Source: Serinus canaria
Taxonomy: Eukaryota; Chordata; Aves; Passeriformes; Fringillidae
Direction of reading: 5' to 3'
Assembly: GCF_022539315.1 (NCBI RefSeq)
Contig: NC_066329.1
Location: 4,005,072 to 4,069,071 of the forward strand
Length of the DNA stretch: 64,000 nucleotides
Every line of letters starts with the position of its first letter. Position 1 is the first letter of the stretch. Made by a program: the position numbers and the translations under genes. Positions 13,301 through 26,700 of the stretch are shown piece after piece. The notes below the pieces were generated by a model that worked only from the letters and a program-made list of their open reading frames with translations, was not told the origin of the DNA and did no database searches.

Positions 13301-16300
13301 AAGAAAAAAAAAAAAAAAGAAAAAAGGGAAAGAAGAGTGTGAAGGGTATTAGCTCAATAAACAAACAGTGTGTGCAGAATTTAATGGTTGTTTTTGGCCA
13401 CTTTTCACTGTTCTCAGCTGTGAAGACTGTTAACGCTTCAGTATTTTGTCCACTCCCAAAATATCCCATCATGACTCAGGGATCAGAAAGAATCCCCAAG
13501 ACCTCTCGTTTCCTCCTGAATCTCCACTGCTTCTCCCATGTTGGCTTTTATTTACCAAACACCAATGTAGGAATTCTTTACTGTTTGAGTTCAAGACAAG
13601 CACTTATTCTTGTCAGTGTGTTAATAAACCAGAGCAAGATCTTACCTCTCGCTTGGCTTGGTTCCCAGGCCCGAGCAGGAATACTCACACCCAGAGTTCA
13701 TGTGTGTGTAGCTAAGCAGGGCTGGATGGGACAGAGCCCTCTGGCAAGGCAGAGATGGAGGGGCTGCACTGGCATCCAGCAGCCGTGAAGACTCCCAGCC
13801 TATCTTTAATAATTAATTAATAATACATGGTCCCCATTCCCACAGTAGTTCAGCACCTTTAATACATTAATCCTCACAGCAGCAGAAGTGTGGCATTTCC
13901 CTCTGACTCACTGAAAAATGAGGGTGGAACAGGACAAGTGCCTTGTCCTGGCTATTCCAAGCAGGGCAGTGAACCCAAAACCTCCATCTCGGCATGGAAG
14001 CCCCGGATCCCCTCACACAGCCTGGCTGAATGTTCCAGCATTTGTCACTGTCACTGAGGAATGTGCGAGGAGGCAAATTGCTGAACCTCCTCTCTCCTCA
14101 ACCATGCTTTAGTTTAACATTCACAACTGTTCTTCATGTGGCTGCTGGGCACTGGGGTTAAAGCAGATTTCAGATGTGCTGTCGACACCTTGCCCTCTGC
14201 CTTTTTCTCTTTCTTATCACAACTCCTTGGGGACCCTAAGATCTTCAGTGTTTCAAACAGTTTCTTTAAAAGTCTTGGCACCTATATGTGAGCAGGAAAA
14301 TGTGTTCATTTTATAGGCTGAGTAAATGAAATTTCACTCTGATGTGACCTTTGCTTGGATTTTTTTTTCCTGAAGGGAAGCAGAGTGGTCATTTTCCATC
14401 TCCAGAATCCTGCATCTACATTCACAGCACACATGCTGGGATGGCTGGCTCAGCTGATCTGTTCACCAGCTCCTCACAAGGTGTCTGACAGTGATCATCT
14501 GCTTTATCCTCTTCACAGTATAGCTGTGAGATGAAACTCTAGCAGAAACTAAATTTTACAGCACCATAAGCTGGCCTGTAACTGAGCACCAACTTTTATA
14601 GGTCCTTCACACAGGCATCAAACCTGCAAATGGAGCATCTTTGTTGTCCAAAACCATAATCACAGTAGCCAAAATTCTAAAATAATTGAAAATTTGATAT
14701 TACAAGACAATTTTCACCCCTAGGAGTTTTTGCATAGGTCTTACTAAAGTGCAGACATGCCTGAAACATTATTAATTTTTCAGTGAAACAGAGCTGACTT
14801 CTACTACAAGTACCATTCTTGGCCCAGAAAAAAAAACCCTCAGAAAGATGAACTACTTCCTATTTCACTGTCAGACATATAATGGGGGAAAAAAAAAAAA
14901 AACCAAGTGCCAACACAATGCAGACAATGCAGTGAGACTTGCTATGTAGCCTGAGGTGAAAGGAAGGAGCTTTGGAGTCCTTTTTCCTGTAAGCTGCTGC
15001 ATCCCACTTAGCGAGTAAATGGATTTCTGGCCAAAGCCATTGTCATCACTGAGCCCATTCCCACAGAAAAGCATTCCCTGAGAGGTCTTGGGAGCAACCA
15101 TGAACCACCCCACTGGTTTTGTCCATAAATAGAAAAACTCATTCTGCAAACAGAAATGAACATTTTTCAGAAGAACTAAAAATCATTTTAAGCCCCAACA
15201 ACAAAGAAAAACATTAAAAAGATACAATGACAGGCTTCCTGGAATAACTGTCTCAAACAACAGCTGGTCAAATATGACAGATTCACAGAGAAGGAAGATC
15301 TGGCTGTGCTTTGTAACAGACATTATTTCAAACCCAGATCTCAGAACTCCCTTGATCCAAAGAAAAGTTCTTTCAGTTGGCTTAGGGGCAGAAAAGCTAT
15401 TGGTAGAATGAACAACTAACTATGGTTAAATTCACCTCTGGAAGGAAATGGGGGTGCAAAACCAGCCCTGTAAGCAGAACACACATCCCTTTAAAAGGAT
15501 GCAGTTTTCTCATCACATCTAGAGAGACAATATCCTAATACACAAATTACAGATTCTCTCCTTGAAGAGCACAGGCAGATGAATCAGAATCTCTCAGCAG
15601 ATTGGCAAATACAAAATTGGTTTGGTGTTACTCCGCATGCAGTGCTATACCTAAGGTCAGACTGCAAGCCTCCATATGGAGGAATTAGACAACAGGAATA
15701 AACTTCCATAGGATCATTATGGAATTTATCATATTATGTTTTGTCTATCAAAACTTCAACTTCTACATTTATTTTTCATACTGTCTAATCTTTTTAAGAT
15801 TCTAAACCTATTTCAAAAACACAGATGGATGAGTTTGTGTAATGAGAAATTTAATGACCTGTAAAGTGAGTGCATCTGCCAGCCCTAAAAAAGTCATCTT
15901 TTCACCACGTGCACATCCCAATATGGGTCTGATGGTTCCACTGTTACTTTTCCAGGCATCCACTCTTGCTGCCTCCTTAAAACAAATGTACATTTTGGGA
16001 GGTAAGTTGAAGACTAAGAATATTAAAATGCTTAAATATTTCTTACAATATTTTTCCAATAACACTTTGTAGAGAAACATTCACATTCTCTAAGTAAACT
16101 GAAAATAGAGAGTTTGCAAACAAAAAGATAAGCAAATTCTGAGCCACTGTTTAGTTTCACTCAAGCGTATTTTTGTCAAAGGGTCAAGTTCTGTGCTGGA
16201 ATGAAAATCCTGATTGAATATGTATTTTGACAGGGATGAATATGATCCATATTGCAACAGCAGAATGAGTGTGTATCCAAAGACTGGCTGGCACCAGCTC

Positions 16301-18189
16301 CATCCACAGTAAACATGAAACAGATGAACATGTCAAGAAAAAGATCTTAGTGGCTACATTTTATGCAAGATTACAGAGCATCCTTTAATCCTGATACAAA
16401 CTCCAAACCACCCTTTACAGCTATGCATACAGAATGTGCTTTAAGTGCAACACACAGAACACAATTTAAATGTAACATATGGAACTCTAAATGACCTCTC
16501 TTTATTATGTATTTTTTTTATTATGTATTTGTAATTTACATTAAAACTAGCATTCAGGCACACACATCCAGGCTGGACATTGGTTTATATTTGTTAACAT
16601 TCTGGCCTAGATTTGTTTGCTTTACTGCAAACAAAGCCCTACCTGTGACTTTAAAAAAATATTAGTATTTAGGTTGTGCCCTACACTCCTCACAAAGTGA
16701 CACTCAGTCCAAACTGCTAAAGGTCTGACATGTAAATAAGGGAATAAGCCCCAGTCAAGCTTGCCTTTCTGAAGGACAGCTATTTTGAGCAGCAGTTTGT
16801 GATGGCCCTGCCAGCTGCACACACAGCCTGCCTTGCATCTGTGGCCCATTCTCTGTGAGCATTGCCTTTGTTTTGATTTCCTAGTTTGTGTCCCATTAGT
16901 TTTAAGGCTGGATGTCACAGTGCCGTTAAATCACTGGTTTTGAGCAGCGGTGTCTCCAGCTGACCTCAGAGCAAAGGCACAAAGATTTGATTTCTCTCCA
17001 CTTTCACTGACAAGCCAGGGGTGCTGAGAGCCTCCAGCTCACACAGCAAACATGCTCTGACTCACCACACACCAACCCAGATCTCACACAGATAATCAAA
17101 ACGAACATTAATTTACGAGAACAGCTCAAAGTGGAAATACCTGAAGGGAAAAAATTACATACACAGTATTTCACTGAGAGCAGCTTCTCAAAAGGGAAGG
17201 ATTTGAACATTACTGATGAGCTCATGGAAACAGCAAAGTGACTGACTGGAAAAGGTTTTTAGGGGGTTGGTTTGGGGGGTTTTTTAAAATGTTTTCATCT
17301 GCTTTCCCTAAGAGATGAAGCAAGCTCTCTTATCAGCAAGAGTGATTTCTGACTGTCAGACAACAAAGCTAAACGAATTTTGTGCTTCTGAGCTTTTAGA
17401 AAAAGTCAGAAAAAAAAAAAAATAAAACTAGAACTTTCATCTGATGAACCTGGACAGGAATCACTAGGATCCTGCCAAGGTTTAATTTCTCATTTTTCAT
17501 GGATTAACATCATTGTTTATGTAGTTCAGGCTGTTGCATAGTGACACAGGCTCTAAACAGGGTGACAAGAAACAAACCCAACCAAACAAATAACAATCCC
17601 AAGATGCAGCAATGTCTCTGATGGGTGTTTAGAATGAGCTTATTTTACAGAAATCCACCTATGAGCTTCCCCAGCACTGGCAGCAGTTGTGGAGCAGAAC
17701 TTGGGGGGGATGAGGAGCCTCCAGTAATGTACAGCTGCCTGCACAGAGGAGTCAGCTCCCTGAACTGTGATGAGCAATTTGTCTCACGGCTTTGATCCAC
17801 TGTCACTTTAGCTGACACTGACTCCAGGAATTAATTTCTAACATTTCAGGGTAACCTAGTAAAAAAAATAATAAATTGAAGCAGTGCGTGGTAGATATCT
17901 GTAGATAACCTATCACCTGCTGCAGGTGTTGACAGCAAAGTTAAATAGCTCCTGTTACAGCACAAAAGCTCTCAATTTCTTGAGCACATAAACACATAAC
18001 CCTACCCAAGGCAAAGTATCAACAAAGTAAAGCAGCATAAAGGACAAAATTTTTTAGCCATATGCTCTAAGAAAATACTGTGTTGGTCCTATGTGTGTGA
18101 GAGGCTTCCTGAGTGGAAGAACAGATCCTTTATTTCAACTCTCTGCTCACTGGAAAAGGACATCAGTTCCATCACAATGGAATCGGACT

Positions 18190-18430
18190 AGAATATGTTT
18201 GGGGTTTAATTACAAGACAGTTGCTGTAGAGCTTTAATTATCTTGCTAATGTGATAAGTGCACTCCATGAAAGCCATAAATATTTCTCACTCTGGCTGAA
18301 CTGATCAACACCAAATAGAGCAGCAAATAGTGGCTTTGGAAGTCATTTAGGAAAGGAATATAAACCCTCGTTAATTCAGCCCTACTGTTATGCTGTCATT
18401 ATGCTGCAGATGGATCACAAACCCTCGATT
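18190..18430. promoter_or_regulatory. candidate conserved non-coding element
   Basis: A dense run of homeodomain-type cores (TTTAATTACA, TTTAATTATC, GCTAATGTGATAAG, TCGTTAATTC) with complex, non-repetitive sequence between them. It has no coding potential and no similarity to transposons that I recognise. The look resembles developmental enhancers. Conservation itself cannot be seen from one genome. Confidence 0.25.
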
Positions 18431-21400
18431 TCAGCATGTTTTGGGCAAAAATATTTGTCATTAGCAAACTGGCACTGAGCTGTGGCTTCAGGTTGTCATG
18501 CTTGGCCATCATGAACCAAAGGCAGTCACACCATTCTTCACCAGCCCGTGAACCTGCCGAGGTCGTGACACCTGCACAAGGTACTGATCCTAAAAGCTCT
18601 CAGTGAGCAACCTCTGGTCCTTTCCTGGTTCCTGTTCCCCTGTATCCAGGCAGGAGGTGACAGGAGAGGAAGACTGCTGGCCCACAAACACGCAAGTTAA
18701 ATTTGTCCACAATTCAACCAACAATAACAGGTAAAAGTCTTATTCTGACAGTGTCAGACAGGACAGGTTTGACTTCCTGCCATTAACTCCCCCAGCACAA
18801 AGCTAAAAGTTTGTTCTTTAGTTTTAGGCCCTAGTTGTGAGATAACTTCATTTATTCTGAAATGAAATAGCTCCCCAAAAAGCGAAGCAAACAATGAGGA
18901 TCAATTGTTACCTAATAAAGCTGTAAGTCTTCCTCTGTCTGAACTGGGAACTATCAGGTTCAAGGGGTACAAGCACTATCAACTGAGAGCAGAAGTCAAA
19001 ACCAGCGGATTCCTGAAGCACTGGGAAGGAAATGTTGACAAACACTGGGACTGAATGATGTCACCTGGACAGATGAGAATCCTCAGCATGGCAGACAAAT
19101 GAGGCTCTCTGATCACTGTTGTACCTGCAGAGGAGAAATGAACCACCAAGGCCAAAACTGTTGAAGTAAATACACTCCAGACTGAAGGACTGCAGTCCAA
19201 GGGCTGCTCTAACAGATGAAGAATGATATGATTTCACCCTCCCAGCAGCACCACAGGCCTTAGCTCAAGGCCAAAGGCACAGCAGAGAGCACACAGTGAC
19301 CAGCATTGGCTTCAGTGGGTTCTGGAACCTACTGCAACCTGACTTTAATTGCAGGAGAGAAAATATTACAAATAACCCTAACAGCCTTGTAATCTTATTT
19401 CAAACACATGGGTTGTTATCTGCAGCCTGATGTAACACAGCTAGAATGTGCCTTTTGTGAGTAAGGAAACTTAGGGAAAAGTCAGAGTCATCCTTCAAAA
19501 GGGGAGATTTGTAATGGATGCAGTGTATGAATGAGCCAGTATGAATTTACATATGTCAATATCAGCTTTATGAAGCATCTTTTAACCCTTAAATGAAATT
19601 GAGTAGGTGTTAATGAAGTGAAATGCTCACAGACCAAAATCTAGCAGTGTTTCTATTGGAAAACTGTGCCTTACTCCACAATTACTGCTCTGAGGTTGAT
19701 AGGCACATAAAATATCTCGGTCCTCCATGCCAAGAAGGATTGTGGAATCTGTCCTTTCTGCCCATTAGATTAGCAGAGAGGATGCCTAAACCTTTTAGCA
19801 GCAAGTCATTGAGGAATTAAAGTTAAAACCTTCCTCTTAATACACTGGAAAAAACAGGTCCAGGCTACAGTACTTGGAACAACGTCACAGCCCAGATTTC
19901 ACAGGCAACACAAAGCAGCTCCTTCAAAACGGATGGAATGCACAGCAATGTTAAACCCCCACTCCCCATACCCTGCTTTTGAACTCCTAATGTACAGAGT
20001 AAGTTACAGCTGCCTAATTAACTTGACTATTGCCCCTAAAAATACTTTCTATCTTAGCTCTCCTTCTGTGCAAACAGCATAATGTTAATTTAATGGAAAG
20101 GTCACATTATACTACAAGGAAGGGAGTGACATTCCATTGTGTCCTTCTCTCCCTGCTCACAATCCTCCCCCTGCTGCTGCTGTGCATGCAAGGCATTTCC
20201 TATAAACATTTCATGAATAATGAGAACCCATCTATCCAGGGAAAGTGCTGCCTTCCACCACTTGCTGTTGTGCATCACTCTGCAGTCTCAAGGAAACCAA
20301 AACACCACCCACTTGATTGTACACAAATGTTTTTTTCTCTGCAAGTCAAACTCAAGAGTTAATTATTATGCTTTCCCTGTCATTCCTGAATGCCTTCATT
20401 CAATTTGGCCACACAAGGCAATATTCCAATCCAGGAACAGGTTTCAAAGTTCTTGAATGTGGAGAAAGTTACCCTGAAACTAATTTTCTTTATGAGGGGA
20501 CTGATTCCTTGTCTGCCATGCAGTGTTTGGGGGAAATTAGCAAGGTGTCCTGGCTGAACTTCAGCTTGCTTCAGCTCCTGTCTGCTCACTGAATCTTACA
20601 TCTCCTTTTCAGCTGGATCCATCATTCTTCATCATTTTCTACCCTGCTCTCTCAGGTAGCTTTGCTCTGCTCTGTTGGCCACAGTTAACCAGGGATGGCT
20701 CATGTGACCTCTACATCCAGCCTGCAAGGTCCTTTTGGCATCATTTGGGGCAAAACTGATCTATGAATATATGATTCTTCCTAGAAACTATCACAAACCA
20801 GCCTCTATCTACAAATCTAGTCCTGCATTTCTCTATCAGTTCTGATTGTTTTTCTTGGAATATAAAACTCTCCACATTGATCATGCTCCCCTGCCCCTAA
20901 TTAAACAATTATCATTTCCTGTTAGTGTCACAGAGCAGTTTCCAAGTTCCACGTATGCAAAAGAGCTCAGCTTTCCCTCCTGAAACATTTTCTTAACATT
21001 TCAGCTATGCACACATTCATTCCAGACATAATTCCACTGAACACGACACTAGAGAAATCCACCAGTGTCTAGTAAGATCAGCATTAACATTCCTTTGTGC
21101 TGAGTGACACAAAGGAACCAGAAGCTCATCCATAAATTACCAAGTGTTAACCTTGCTGTCCAGTACAAGCTCTAAACTGAGCCTCCCCAGAAACAGGAAC
21201 TACCAATTATTTCTTACATTGAACTTCTGGTCAAATATGAAAGGGTTTTTTTCTCCATTCTCACCCAAAAATAGCCATTCCATGCAGTGTTTACAGTTAC
21301 CAAAAGGAATTTTTAGCTGCCACACTGCCCCTGGGGGGAGCAGCAGATTCTCCAAATACAGGAAATAGTTTATTGCCTTCATTATCTGAACTACAGAGTA

Positions 21401-23567
21401 TTTGTATGCTCCATTTCAGAGAAAAAGGCACTAAACCTGTTAGAAATGCAGTATTTTGAATATTCACTGCTCAGTGTAACCTTTGCAGTGCACTTCCCTG
21501 CTGCCCCAGGCAGGATATTGCAGCTCAATTCCCAAAGCCAGGTGAGCTCTGAGGACAGCTCAGCTTTAATCACAGCAGTTAATGCACCATGACTGGACCA
21601 GCAGCCTGACATTTGGCAAGTTTACTGAAACCTTCATAACAATGCATTATTACATTTGATATGCCTCCCTTAATTCATTAGGGAAGCAGCCTTTAGGAAC
21701 AGAAATTGAACTTTTGGAATTGATTAGACTGTTTTGAGCTTCAATAGCACAGAAATTGTGTGGTCCTTCCTGGGTAGCTGCTGTTTCACAGACATGTCAA
21801 ACTAATTTGGTGATCATAAACCCTTTATTTTTGTAGAACGTAACATTTTCACCTCATTAGGCTCAGGTCAGGAGTGCCACCTTGCATTTTATATTCATGT
21901 TAGACAGTTAAACTAACACTTAACCAAATAAAAAAGGCCCATTCTTAAAACTATAGCTCCATAAGCATGAGCCCCATCTCGAGTCTGATTTTTATCTCCA
22001 TTTTTCTTTCACACTCTAAAAGACAAAGCAAAACACTTGCAGAAAAAGCCAAGAGCTCAGGATCAGAAAGCTATTTGCTATAATACCAGTTTTTCCCTTT
22101 CCATATGCAATTACCAAAAGATAATTCACTTCTCTAAGTCATTTTGTGTGCAAGTACAAGAAAGTCAATGACTGTCAGTCTCACAAGGCCATGAAGAAAA
22201 AGGTTTCAACAAAACTCTCAGTACATGAGTGCTTAAATGTTATGGTTAACAGTAATAGAACCAACTACTTCAGCACTGAAGGAGTGCTGCTCTTCTAAAA
22301 CAGTCAAGAATTTCTAATCCAGGCTGACTACAGTGGCAGAGTAGAGCACAGTTCAGAATAAAAGATAAAATTCAGAAATTCTGCACCACCAGCTTCACTA
22401 TGCCTGCTCAGTAATCTCAGATACTTGGCTGTCAGTGTTGTTATTCTCTTGTTAGAATTACTGCAGTATGATGTCATATTTCCCCATTTTGTCCATGCAC
22501 ATGTGCAAATAAGAATTTTAGTTCCTCAGATACGGTGTCACTGACACTTTCCAACTTTTTATTAAAGCTTTTTGAAAATTAGGCCCAAGTTAGAAGAAAT
22601 ACATTTATGGTTCAGGTTATCAAATGAGCCTAATTACTAAAAGCAACATTAGCCAGTGTACAGTCTAACAGTCTAATGTGTTATTTGCTGAAAGAGACAG
22701 AAAGCTCTCTGCCATTTAATCTTAAACATGTATCCAAGTTTGGTGACATATATCTAAAACTGAACTTGTCTTCTTGCATCATTTGCTCTCTTCCAGTTCT
22801 ATGACCACCTCACTTCACAGCTTCTGTTTATCCTTCATTCCACTCCTCCTTTTACCAACTCTCACAAACAGAACTGCTGCAGAGGCAACTGCTGTTCCCT
22901 CAGCTAAACACACAACCATTTCTTTTATTGCACAGCCCCATTTTCCACATCTGCTTGGTCACCACTTCCTCACACACCCTCACACCTCCTGCAGTTAGGT
23001 TTACTAACATTCAGTAAAAGAAACACAACAGCACTTCATGGTTACACTGCAAATGTCTGGTGGGTCAATGTCTCCTTGGATGGGGGAGAAGGAAGTCATG
23101 TAGGAGAGGGAGCCCAGGCCATAAGGCTGTTTATTTAAAAAAACCCAAACCCTCCTAGATCATCTTCTGCAACAAGAAACACATCTTGGGCTATTTCCAA
23201 AAAGGAGAAGTAATGTAGTGTTACCCTTGCTAATACAGTTAAAGGCAACAAGAGACAGTTAAAAATAACACTTGAGCAGCTCATTCTGTTTGCTGGAAAC
23301 CACATTCCCCATCAAACATGTCCAGCCAGGGTTGCACTGGCTTGCTGAGAGCTGGAAGTGCACATCAGTTCCCATTGTGAGAAGTGGAGCAGAGACATCA
23401 CCTCAAATGGAGATGGGGTGTGAATCCCATCCTGCCTGTGGTTACCAGCTGGCACACAAGTCATGGATGCAGCTCCTAGGAAAAGCCATTGGTGCAGCAC
23501 CCACAGCTCATTCTGCCCACAAACACTGAGCAGAACAGCTGCTTCCCTCTCCCTTCACTCCAGAAAG

Positions 23568-23700
23568 GAAAAAAACCAAACAGTTCACAACTTGTTAACA
23601 CCATAGAAAAAAAAACCAAACCCAAAAAAACAAACCACAAACAATAAGAAAAACCACAACATCTTTTGCCCCTTCTCAAAACAAAACCAAACAAAACAGA
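23568..23700. repeat. A-rich low-complexity tract (AAACC/AAAC type)
   Basis: Imperfect runs of AAAACC, AAACAAACC and related units with few T and almost no G, interrupted by short unique pieces. Such ACC/AAC-rich tracts are common in bird genomes and the neighbouring sequence is unremarkable. Confidence 0.6.
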
Positions 23701-26700
23701 AAAGTGAACTAGAGAAGGTTAGGCAAAGAAAAACTATCTGCAAAATCCACCTATGGTAATGAGGGACCAGAAATCTCCATGGAAACCTAAGTCAGGCATA
23801 CCTGTGTCCCCTCTGCAGGCAGAGCTTTCAGAGGGAGGCATCACACACCGTGACAAAGTCTTCCTGACATTCCAGGTCCCTCAGAGGCACCAACACTTGC
23901 ACCCTTTCACTGCTGTACAAGCAGGGAGAGTCTTTCCTTCACTGTGACACCCCCATCTCTGAATTTGTAACCACACACAGTGCCAGTGTGCTCACAGCTG
24001 CTTTTTTTCTTTACATACTCCAAACTCACCATCACTAACAGGTTTAGGCAACAGCAAGGTGAGAAACTGCAGACAATTGACAAAGGGCAGTTTTCCAAAT
24101 ACTGACTTTTCTTGCACTCAGGAAATTTATTTTGTTCATGCTCTGCAAGATTGTGCAAGCCATGACACAACTGTGGGCTAAAATCAAACCTGTTTTGCAG
24201 ATGGTTTTCATTTTCACACTGGTCCATGTGGAGGGCACATGCAGCAGTCAGAGCTTCAAAGAAAGAATAAAACAACCCACACAATTATGCTCAAGTTTTC
24301 TTTCTTCATTCCCAGTTCTTCATCAGAAATGCACAAGGACAAACAAGATAAGCTTGGATGGCTGGGGAAGCAGAAAGCATGACTCTCACTGCTACAATCT
24401 CTTCTGTACACTCCCTGTTTTGTCTTGTTCCCTTCATTGTGTCCAAAAAGACCAGCCCATACTAACACTGGAATTCTTGAGCTGACAGGTTGTCACATGA
24501 GGAGCCTGGCAAAAGAGTACAGCAGGAAAAAAAAAACCCAAACCAAACAGCCTTCAATAAAATATAAATTAACCCCTGCAAACAAAGCACATCTCAAAAT
24601 TGTCACTTCCATGCTGCCAAAATGCATTTTTTTAATTGCTGAAAAGATACTTAAGTGTCACCAATGAAGACTTTGAAGCTACCTCTAGCAATCAGTGAAA
24701 AGATGTGGAAATTGTGCCCAGTTTTACCTGTCAGGAAGCTACCAAAACACCCCAAAGAGCTACTTGAAACTGATCATCTCACCATAATTGTATCTACTTC
24801 ATACAGCTAACACAGAAAAATACTCTAGAAAGTATTTTGTGCCTTTTCTCTTCCAAGAATAGTTGAGTAGTTTATGGAAAGAAACACTGGGTTATCCTTT
24901 CTCAGAAGCATTTTGTTGCAATTTCCTGTTCTCTAAACTGGAAGTTTCAGGGTATGTCTGAAGCTGGGGTGGTTTTTATTTGTTTTTTAAAATCTCTTAG
25001 GCATTTATCAGATACAGGGAGGACACCTGTGCTGATCAGTGACCAGGTACTGGTTCTCAGTTCAGAAAGGATTAGGAATGTCGCCACACCAGTGTAGTCT
25101 GGCCAGACCAGTTTGTCCATTTTGGAGAACATAGGAAGCCCATCCACCACCAATGTTTTCCTGCTGCTCCCAGAGCAATAAGAAATTATGACTAACCTTC
25201 ACATAAGAGAGATGGCAGGGAAAAAAAAGGTCTTTGCATTAAAAGTTCTGCCTTGAAATACGTGTTTTTAGTCCTCTAGAAAGCAAGGCTTTAAATTGGA
25301 AACACTGACAGATCTCTAACTGCAGCAATAACAAATAACATCAGTGTAATTTCTCTTGAAAGAAATTGCTCTGCTTTCTCATCCAGTTTCCAGCTTAAAA
25401 CCTTTCATTGCTGAGGCTGTTGTCAATCTTATCTAGTGACCCATTTACCCAAAGCACAGAATTACAGAACAAAATATTATGACAAGTACACAGCTGGCTT
25501 TGACATTAATAACACTCAAGATTTTGTGGACTCGGATTGTTTTCAGTGCTTGGTCAGAAAGGCCACCTTCCTTCCAATGCAAAAAGTCAACAATCCACCT
25601 CAGAGGTTTTGCAAATGAATTTGTCATGGCAATTAAGGGGAAGAATTTATCTAGCCATGATAAAAGGTGACTGACAACACCGTGCACCGCTACATTACGG
25701 AATAAGAGAGAGACCTTTAACACATTGTTCTGAACACTTAGGAAATCAAAAATACAGTCTGGAGAGCTACATTCTGTGACTTCCAATGAATCAGTGGTGT
25801 CTGCAATGCTCACCTGACCTCTGAGGTAGAGGGGAGCAAACCTCAGCCTGAGCCAAGTAACTTCAGTCATCTGTAGCAGGGGCTGAAGGGCTCTGTCTCA
25901 CGTGGACTGACATCAGCTGATTTTAACCCAACACAGAACAAGGAGTCCTCTCCCCAACAAGGTCTGGAGAATACAAGAACCCAAAATCCTCTTGGAAGAT
26001 GTCTGGAGTATTCTGTTTAAAAACCATGGTCTGTCCCACTCCCCAGGATTCTCCTGGAGAACAGAGTGGCAGGAGCAGATAGAGAAGAGCCACCCCATGG
26101 GCAATCTAAAGCCACAAGGGTCACAAAATCCACATCATTGTGAAAAATGGCCACTCCATTCTGCCTGGATACTGCTGCACAGGGTGGCTAAAAGAGGTCT
26201 CCCTCTTGTGGGGTTGGAGGATTTATTTTTTTTTGTGGGTTTTGGGAAATGCTTTGTTGTTTGGTTTTACAAACACAACTCCTACACACCCTGAGCTTCC
26301 CCTGTCCTTCACTGGTACTGCCCAGTGGGCTGGACAGGGTTTATTTTGTTCCAGTGTGTTGCAGTGGAATGCAATTCTTCCACTGTGCTGGCCCAGCTTG
26401 GTGTTTTCCCTGCAAGAGCCACCACATTCCCAAGGGGCTACAAACCAACAGCTTCCAGTGAGAATATTCAAATATCAGCTCTGTGTTTCCTGACACCACA
26501 TTTACTTAACAAAAATACAAAAAGCATCCATGAACATACAGCTTGTCTGAACATATTTGTTGCCATCAAGCATATGAAAAAAATGTCCTAAACATGCAAT
26601 TATTCCATATAATGCCCTATGGCCATATTATTTTGTGAAACCCTCCACAGTCCCTCAAGTATTTTTAGCTCTAAAAATCTATTTTTTAAATAATACCAGT

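Noticed and set aside
13644..13815. Minus-strand open stretch before a strong GAG|GTAAGA donor
   Set aside because: No convincing acceptor with a pyrimidine tract and no recognisable protein. It may be a non-coding exon or chance.
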